A stretch of 64,000 nucleotides of DNA. Origin: Pholiota molesta. Its lineage: Eukaryota; Basidiomycota; Agaricomycetes; Agaricales; Strophariaceae. Position numbers and translations under genes: made by a program. The stretch spans positions 38,654-102,653 of the forward strand of contig JACGCK010000161.1 in NCBI GenBank assembly GCA_014925825.1. Reading direction: 5' to 3'. This document shows, piece by piece, positions 56,297 through 64,000 of the stretch. Within the stretch, counting starts at the first letter, position 1, and each line of letters begins with the position of its first letter. The notes beneath the pieces were generated by a model. That model saw only the letters and a program-made list of their open reading frames with translations, was not told the origin of the DNA and made no database searches.

Positions 56297-59200
56297 CTAG
56301 GGCAGGACATGTAGACATCGGACTCGCTTCTCAAAGTATCGTAGTCACTGGTACTACTGTAGATACAACTCCTAGTGCAACCACCCCCACTCACACTAAA
56401 AGTACTGTAGGGCTGCCCTCTACCGTAGATATATTTCAAAATGCACAAAGTCCCCCCGCGTCGTCCGCACTGCTCCGCATTCTGAGCTGGAACATTGATG
56501 GCAACACTGCCCTGAAAATGTCCTGCCCGTCATTCCTCCGTAAAATTACCAACTTCGACATCATATTCCTACAAGAAACCCACCTCACCACAAATGAACA
56601 TGAATCCCTCGCACTTCCGAGAGGGTACAATCCACTAAGCATAACACGAAAGTACACTCAAACCTACCGCCGTCAATTCGGAGGTATCCTCGCTCTTGTC
56701 CGGGAAGGACTTGACTTCAGTCTACGGCGTGACCTTTCCAGCCCAGACATCATGGTGCTTGAATCTGCTGACCTGATACTGGTAAATGCATACATACTAC
56801 CTCCTCAGAGTGTCTGGAACATGTTCACAACAGTAGACCCCTTCCAAAAATTCACAGAAACCCTACTGGCGCTGGCTGAAACCAACAAACCCCTTGCTAT
56901 CTTGGGAGATATAAATGCGAGAACGTCCTGTCTCACCCCATCGGGTGTAACAAGGCTCTCTGCGGACGCCGAGCGCCCTGCTTCTCAAAGAGGTAAAGCC
57001 TTAGTTGACCTTTGCAAGCACACAAACATGATCATCCTGAATGGGCTCCCCATGTTTGGGCCGAACAACTCTGGGTTCACATCCTTCCAAGCAACCGGCA
57101 GTGCAGTTGTGGACTATGCTATCATTAGGGCTGAGGATCAGTCCCTTGTGAGGCGCCTTGAAATTCTCGCACAGGACTGCTCTGTGTCCGACCATGCTGC
57201 GCTTGCCCTATTCACGAATATTGCTATCACACCACAGGGTACAAGCCGCTCCCTTAAGCGGAAGAGGATGGAGCAGCCCCCGCTACCAGATGACACCGAC
57301 CTAGACAAATTATATATAGAGACACTTGCCTCACGTCCAACTGATGAACAATTCATCGCAAATGTGTATGGGGAGTACATGTTAAATCCACACCAATTGA
57401 TATCTACATATACAGCATTGAGAATAAAGTATTAAACCAATGCCATGCTGCTGCAGGCATATATTGGGGGCAAAACAACAGTAATAACCTGGCCCTCCGT
57501 GCACATGGGAAACAAACGGCTGACCGGGCTGAACTCTTAGCGCTACACAACATTGTGCGCAGAGTACGTATCACCCGCGCAATTCAGGTGTTCACCACAC
57601 GCTGCACTTTATATACCGTCCTCCTCACAAATATACGACAGGCTGTTAAAGCAAAATGGAACATACCGAACGGGGACATCATCTCAGCACTGACAGATCT
57701 GATCAAAAAAAGAGTCGCTGCAATCACCCTTACCCAGCTAGATTCCAGACTGGAGAACAATAGCCTGACTTGTGCAAAGGGTCTCGCTGAGGAGGGTCTG
57801 CTACTCCCACTGAAATCTGATGCAATCTTGAATACTATAATGGCCCCAGACAAGAATGCTGAAAATTGGCCATCTGGGTGCTTAGATACTCCTAAAATAA
57901 GCGGAACGGTCCTTAAGCAGGTGGAAAACCCAGGTCCCAGCTCTGACCTAACAAATGATGCCAATCTCACAGTGAAAAGGGCCCGGACAGGGGTCTATGA
58001 GAAACAGAAGGCTCTCAGAATCAAACTAATTGAAAGTGATTCTCCAGCCGCGCACTGGCGCATAATCAAAAATTTACTTGGCAGCAAAGACACCCCATCC
58101 GACTTCTCTCCAGATGACCTCAGGCAGACATTTGAGGCCAGAATGAACCCCATTATACCGACACCGCTGTCTTTCGATGCAGAGAAGTTGAAACTTGACA
58201 GAATACTTGCAGAAGCCATACCTGACCACACAGTAGACGTGACGCCCGAGCATGTCTTCTCACGATCAATAACTTCCGGGGAAGTAAAATCAGCCAAAGC
58301 GCACCTCAGAAAAAAATCAACAGTGTCAGCAGCTGGTCTGGATGATATTGACTATGATGAGCTGCTGGAAATTGACGATGAGATACTGGCTGTCCTGTTC
58401 AACCGCTGCCTGTCAGACAATGATGCCCCGTCTGTGTGGTTGAAGACAGTTCTCATCGGCATAATAAAAAGAGGCAAACCAAAAGACAAACCGGACAGCT
58501 ACCGAGCGATTGGGCTTGAAAGCTGTGCACTAAAACTGCTGACTCTACTAATCCACCAACGGCTTGTTGAGTGGTGTGAGTCCAATAATCTGCTGCCTGA
58601 ATCACAAAATGGTTTCCGGAGAGGATACAGGACAAACAATAATGTCTTTATTCTCAACTGTGCAATAGACCGTGCAAAAGCAGAGGGCAAAACATTATAC
58701 GTGATCTTTGCAGACCTCAGCAATGCCTTTCCATCCACAGAGCAATCAACGCTGTGGATTAAACTTCAGGAAAGAGGTGCTGGTGGAAAGATGTTTGACT
58801 GGCTTCGCATGCTCTACCAGAAAATGTCCTACACTGTGCAACACAATGGTGAACAGTCTGAAATATTTAGATCCACAATAGGTATCCTCATTGGGGACAC
58901 CCTATCACCCCTTCTGTGGAATCTATATTTCGCTAACTTCATTCTGCCACCAGACAAGGACGACATTAAACTTGGTGGGTGCCTACTTGGCAACATGGAA
59001 CAAGCTGATGACATTATCCTCATATCAACATCTATCCTTGGTCTTCAGAGAAAGATGGATGTGCTCTGGAGATGGTGCCACAAAAACTTCATGATTCTCA
59101 ATGCAGTGAAATCATACATCATGATATTTGGCCCCTCCCCAAGAAACCTCCCTAAATTCAGGTTTAACAATGATGAGGTGGAGATCGTCCAGGAGCACAC

Positions 59201-60347
59201 CTATGTTGGGGTTACCTTTAATTCCCAAGCCAGAAATATCTTCAAATCTCACTATGAGAAAAAAGTGAGCAAAGCACGACAGATTGGAGGACTCATCTTT
59301 GGGATGGAATCAACCATTGGGCTACTCCCACCAGATGAAGGCATAATGCTATACATGGCCTTGGTTGATCCCCATCTCACACACGGAGCAGAGATATGCC
59401 TAGATATTACCCAGAGCCACCTTCAACACCTGCAGGAGGTTCAGCTTGCATTCATACGGCGCCTACTCGGACTCCCAAATAACTCCATTAAAGTCGTGTT
59501 ATTTACTGAGACTGGACTAATACCACTCAAGTTTCGGCGTCTGCTGATCGCACTTGAATTCCTAAAATATCTTGTTGCGCTACCAGCAGAGCGTCTGGCT
59601 CGAAAAGCACTGGAGGACTCCATACAACTGGACGCTAAAGACCATGTGTGCTGGATTAAAAACCTCCGAAATATCATTGCTGAACTCTGCCCTGAGACAA
59701 CCATGCCCAACCTATATACTCTAGATGTTGATGAGGTTGTTACCCTAATGACATCAGTCAGAGGAGCAATGCGTGCACAAATACAAAATGAGCTAGACGA
59801 GAACACGAAACTGTACCTTCTGCGTAACAGGCTAGAGCCCAAAAAAGATGGCGAGGGATACATTCAGGTCACCTTCCTACTGAGACACTATCTGAAGGTG
59901 GCTAATACAGCACACAGGCAATCATTGACTAGACTAATCCTGTCGTGCCACCCTCTTGCACTGGAACGACTTCGGCACACAGAGCATAGACGCCCAAACA
60001 TCCCACGAGATAAAAGATTGTGCAGGTTCTGTAAAGTGCATATTGAATCCCCTGAACACGCTCTGCTAGAATGCATGGGTAATGAGGATATTGCTGCACT
60101 GAGAACCGAGTTTACAAGTAAACTTGATGCTGAACTCCCAGATTGGGAGCTGATCGAGTCACTGGAACCCGTAAACAGACTACGCACACTAATTGCTAAA
60201 AGGGACACCATCGGCCTGCTCGCAAAATTCACACATGAAGTCTTAGCCATATATGAGGCAAGTCCAGTGTTTATTCCGTCACTCCCACTTGACTGGGTAA
60301 TAGCCTGCTATGAAGATGGTACTAGTGGTAACAGGATAGTCTCATAA
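56290..60347 (+). pseudogene. LINE ORF2 (endonuclease, RNase-H-like, reverse transcriptase), one frameshift
   Basis: Frame 1 (56290-57435) holds an APE-type endonuclease: LSWNIDGN, FLQETHL, ILGDINA and SDHAAL keep the catalytic residues. Near 57390-57435 the frame shifts by one base. Downstream comes an RNase-H-like stretch (HAAAGIYWGQNN, DRAELLAL), but the usual first aspartate (TDGS) reads IYS and the second (TDS) reads TTR. Then the reverse transcriptase: KPDSYRAIGLESCALKLL, SQNGFRRGYRTNNN, FADLSNAFPS (first Asp), GILIGDTLSPLLWNLYFA, and EQADDIIL (Asp pair). It ends with a CCHC zinc knuckle (CRFCKVHIESPEHALLEC). A stop at 57435 separates the halves in this copy. Confidence 0.85.
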
Positions 60348-60816
60348 TGCTTCGGGAGGAGGGGCCACATTGACGTCCAGGCGAAAGCTGGGGGGACTGC
60401 TTGGTGTGGTTGCAATTCTCGAGGTCCGGAAGCGAAGGTACTTAGTTAGCTCACATGTACTGGGATAACTTTCGGGACACGGCGCTCTGGGACGGGGCAA
60501 TGCTGTGTATAATACTATCACTATCACTATCACGCGTTCATGGGAGCTGGCGGTCAACTGGGCAAGCTAGGTCAAGTGAGCAGAAAGTTGTTCACAGGCC
60601 AACCGCTTTTGGGAATGTACCCCTATTTCTGCTCGCCTGTACCCCGGCAGGAGGATTGCACAATCATTTGAAGGCCTCTTGGTGTGCAGTATAAGACCAC
60701 TTTTATAAATACGGTTCCAGATATACTTAAGTGACAATATGTTGTCAACGCTAATTTCAAATAAAATTAATAACTTCGCCTCAGCTGCCATAGCTTGCCT
60801 ACACATTATCAGAATC

Positions 60817-63772
60817 TCAAAGTTTCACATGGACATAAGTTCGAGGAGCGCTTATTATGTGTCGTTCGGCTTCTTCACGAAGAATCCTCCTCATAATCTT
60901 ACCACTTCCGTTTCGCTATCAAATCACAAAAGCGTAGAGATCAATGAATTGAGTCCCATGATGATGAAATCGGGACACCGAACGCACCGGAATGTTATCA
61001 ACAAATCGGACACCTCCTGTCAAGCGTTTATAACTAGCTTTACGATCTTCAACGTGCTGATAAAAAAAGAAAGGCGGGAAAGTGATCAGAAATTGTCTTG
61101 AAAACATGAGATAGAGGGGTATCACCTTAATTATACTTTCTCTCAAATGATTTACCATACTTGGGTCACAAGCTACACACTGCGCAGCGACTGGCGTCAG
61201 TACCACGAAGGCGAGGGGTGCCTCTCCGTTATAGTCATCGGGTATCCCTATAACGCATGCTTCGGCAATGTTTGGATGTGAAAGCAGACAACCTTCTAGC
61301 TCTGCGGGAGCTACTTGAAATCCTCGTACTTTCAGGAGTTCCTACGTGAAGAAAAATAACTTTAAGATCGAAAGCCCGTAGAGTTCAACTACTGGAATTG
61401 TTAGTGATCACCATACCTTGAGTCGATCAAGTATAAATATTTCTTGGTCATTGGTTAGAATGACTTGGTCCCCTGTATGGACCCATCTATGGAGGGAAAT
61501 AAGCTGCGAAAACAATGTTGAAGGATCAATATAATAACGCACCCATTTTTGAAAGTTTCCTCTGTACTATGAATAATAATCAGCTGGGCCCAAGTGCTAG
61601 TCATTGATCTGCAGCTTACGCTTGAATGTTGTCAAAGTACCCCAAGGCCATAGCGGCGCTTTTGACGATCAACTCCCCAAGTTCACCATACTTAGCAGGT
61701 GAGCCATCAGAGGTGATTACTCGGGCCTGTATTCCTGGCAGTAGTCTGCCGCCACCTGCCAAAATGGATCGTTAGAAGCTCCATTGTATCCTTAAATAAT
61801 TCGAGGTAAACATACTCCCGAGAGGCCCTCGCTTCTGAGAAGTCCCTACCATTGACAGTGTGCAAACTGTTTCAGTGAGGCCTAGAATTCAAGTTTTCCG
61901 TGAGATAGTTTTAATTGAGTAAACAGCACTATCGTGTACCAACCGTATGCTTGGCCTATTTGAGCTGCTGGGAATACCTGGAACAGGCTTTCTTGAATCT
62001 CTCGAGAGACAGGCGCAGCGCCTATCGCAGTGATAAGATCAAGCAAAGGTAAAATATAGATTGATACTTGCCTATCATTACATACTTGACCTTTTTTAAA
62101 TCATACTTAGCAACCGCGGGATGCTGTAGGATATTCAATGAGCGGGGATTTCGGGTAGGAACATTCGCGTTTGAGAAAATAAAAGTGGAAACGTACTTTG
62201 CAGAACGTGATGGCTTGAGGCGGTACGAGGCTATCAAAGGAACATAATGTGAATCCTTGAATATTAACCTTGAATGACAAGTAATGCGGAGCTTACAATA
62301 GATGGGAGATTCTATTGCGTGAAATGCTGTCGAGCATGCTGAGAAAATCATACTTTGGTGGGATAACAAGCGTCATCTGTAGCGGTACACTATAAGTTTT
62401 GATTTTTTGGGCTTTCGTGAAAACCCACAGCACAAAATAATACTAGATGAAGCTACAGTCAACTAAAGTTAGCCGAGCTCACCGACCGAATTCCAAAGAA
62501 TTTCATTGCTTACGCTTATGAGGAGTCCCGCATTGTCTAAACATTCACTGCTCAGAGTCGTATAGGCCAAGCACAAAAATCGGACTTACGGTAGAAGGGA
62601 AGAACTGAACCGTCGAGATATCAGAATGATTAATCTCAATACCTGATGATTTTTCTTACCGCCTAAGGCCACGTCTCCTGGTCGGTATGATCGAGTATCC
62701 CGATTCCCGAATGATTTATCGACCTCATTGTGGACGGCCATCTGGATAATATTGGCTATTAGAGCGCGGTGCGGAATCGCCACTGCCTGCACCAAGATTA
62801 CATTAGCATCACTCTAACGGATCTAGAAAGGCGAGGAAGTTATAAAAGCACCTTGGGTTTTCCTGTGGTGCCAGATGACCAGCACAGCAGAGCAATCTTC
62901 GTCTTTCCTTCCCCTGGGTTCAACGGACGCTCGTAAGGTGCCTGTTTCTTCTCATTGCCTAGGATAATCAGGTCCGGAATATTTTGTAAATCGACTATTC
63001 CAAAGGTTCGACTGGCGTGGTGGTCCAAAAGAACAATACGATCAGAAGGCAAACTGACCGCCTGGGCGGCTTTCAAAGCCACCTCAAGCACCGTTGAGTG
63101 CGCAATTATAAATGTGGTCTTGGATAGTTTGAGCTGATAGACTATTTCTTCCACGTTGAATTGAGGATTTGAACAGCTAGGGGGACGATCAGTTTTGCAG
63201 CTTTCCAAAAGAAATGAGGCGCCTACGCAACAATTCCTCCAAGCTTATGGATGGCCCAAAGTGCTACCGGGTAGTCTGCCAACATGACAATGGTAAGTTT
63301 CAAGCATAAAATCGTGTAACTAGAATGACGCACTGATGTGATTGGGGCTCAGCAGCATAACTGACATCCAAGTAAATCAGGAAAGGAAAAGAAGATATTT
63401 AGTATTTCTATCCATACCAGTATCCGTCTCGCCTAAATCGGAGACCAAGTAGTGAGAAAGGATCGACAGAAGTACATGTCAGCAAATACCTATCCCATAC
63501 AACATGTACAGTGCATTCGCCAGGCCTTCAGTCTGCGACCTAACTAGAGGGAATGTAAATTACACTATCCAGAGTGGTGTGTGTTCTATCTTGGGGCATA
63601 CCGTTTCAAGGTTAATACGACGCCCAGAAGCGTCATCGATTACGCAGCCTATCCCATCTCTTCCGGCGCGTGAATCGTGTTGGTAATCAAGCATGAACTG
63701 TGCGAGAGTGAGATTATCAGGTATATGAGGAAGGGGATCTCTTGACGCATGTGTCTGAAAGTTTGCCATCAT
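60817..63772 (-). CDS. 4-coumarate-CoA-ligase-like adenylate-forming enzyme (ligase 2), multi-exon
   Basis: First exon from ATG 63772: [20 protein letters not shown] and [16 protein letters not shown]. Downstream are [25 protein letters not shown], the AMP-binding motif [13 protein letters not shown] (about 62870), [80 protein letters not shown] and [18 protein letters not shown]. The last exon (after an intron ending gatag near 60916) carries [17 protein letters not shown] with the catalytic lysine and ends at 60817. It is a divergent paralogue of ligase 1 with no family-A gene beyond its 3' end; the LINE lies there instead. Apparently intact; substrate unknown. Confidence 0.8.
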
Positions 63773-64000
63773 TGACACTGTGGTCGAGGGGCCTGTAAGT
63801 CGTCGAACTAGTGCGCTGCTTGCTCGTGGCTGTGGTGAAACCTTGGCTACCCAATTGTTTTCTTCGCAGGAAGGATTCGGGCGGCCGCGGTCATTTATAG
63901 GCAGAGGATTTTCCGCTATTCAACGCAGTTGACCCATTTGCTTTTACAGGCTATCGGGATAGACGAAAATGCGACGTAAATCAAGATCTCATGTGAACGT

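Larger units (their letters stand above)
54560..60536 (+). mobile_element. LINE-type non-LTR retrotransposon
   Basis: Contains an ORF1 (coiled-coil and C-terminal domain) and an ORF2 with endonuclease, RNase-H-like, reverse transcriptase and CCHC segments. It ends in a short 'actatc' microsatellite tail (about 60512-60533), as usual for LINEs. The 5' limit is unclear: it could lie anywhere between about 54250 and 54560. I could not find target-site duplications. Each ORF has one frame break, so this copy is probably inactive, though recent. It sits between the divergent sides of ligase 1 and ligase 2. Confidence 0.85.

Noticed and set aside
51209..63772. A secondary-metabolite cluster around the two ligases
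   Set aside because: No polyketide synthase, peptide synthetase, terpene cyclase, P450 or pathway transporter is present between or beside them. Local duplication explains the pairing.
1..64000. CRISPR arrays, operons, prokaryotic defence or phage systems
   Set aside because: Introns and gene families show a fungal nuclear genome. The repeats seen are tandem or dispersed duplications without spacer-array structure.
1..64000. tRNA or rRNA genes
   Set aside because: No stretch with convincing A- and B-box pairs or cloverleaf potential was noticed on reading. A covariance-model search would be needed to exclude them.

Overview
The window is nuclear DNA from a filamentous basidiomycete, most likely an Agaricomycete and possibly a polypore. 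The evidence is many short spliceosomal introns (about 50-70 bases), an F-box/leucine-rich gene expansion, a DUF6534-type seven-helix membrane protein, a HET-domain incompatibility-type gene, a beta-trefoil inhibitor-like gene, and a LINE whose proteins resemble Agaricomycete elements. Calls come from reading translations and splice signals by eye. No database search was run.

Layout. 1-11.5 kb: a diverged inverted repeat (about 20-556 and 8715-9205) brackets an F-box gene, a polytopic membrane protein gene and a six-exon mitochondrial NAD-type carrier gene. A broken copy of the carrier's 5' end lies at 2.77-2.99 kb. A DUF6534 gene follows at 10.0-11.4 kb. 11.6-20.5 kb: two more F-box-type genes, an 81-bp tandem repeat split by a 159-bp MITE, and a decayed DUF6698 gene. 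21.1-24.5 kb: the clear housekeeping gene, mitochondrial 2-oxoglutarate dehydrogenase E1 (seven exons, 1004 aa). 25 kb: a beta-trefoil I66-inhibitor-like gene. 29-31.1 kb: a HET-domain gene.

31-63.8 kb is a rearranged accessory block built from repeated modules. One module is the 3' end of a 4-coumarate-CoA-ligase-like (adenylate-forming) gene, tail-to-tail with a small gene of unknown function, here called family A (about 190-220 aa). Four family-A copies and five ligase copies or relics are visible. Two ligases look complete (51.2-54.1 kb and 60.8-63.8 kb). A third, at 39.3-41.1 kb, has lost its start and its whole central part, which is replaced by about 430 bp of unrelated sequence. A non-coding repeat of about 1.3 kb is present in two inverted copies (38.0-39.3 and 48.7-50.0 kb).

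The most striking locus is 33.5-34.5 kb. Part of a neighbouring secreted-protein gene (35.1-36.5 kb), including its intron, has been inserted into a family-A gene right at the start codon. The insertion is flanked by a 35-bp direct repeat and leaves an in-frame, correctly phased three-exon fusion gene of 292 aa. The secreted-protein gene itself has shed two truncated tandem copies downstream. A 6-kb LINE (about 54.56-60.53 kb) separates the two intact ligases. Its ORF1 and ORF2 each carry one frame break, and an RNase-H-like segment lies between endonuclease and reverse transcriptase with its catalytic aspartates apparently replaced.

Functional integration: the carrier and the dehydrogenase serve mitochondrial metabolism. 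The F-box, HET, family-A and ligase genes look like fast-evolving accessory content. No conventional biosynthetic cluster (PKS, NRPS or terpene synthase) and no CRISPR or other prokaryotic system is present.
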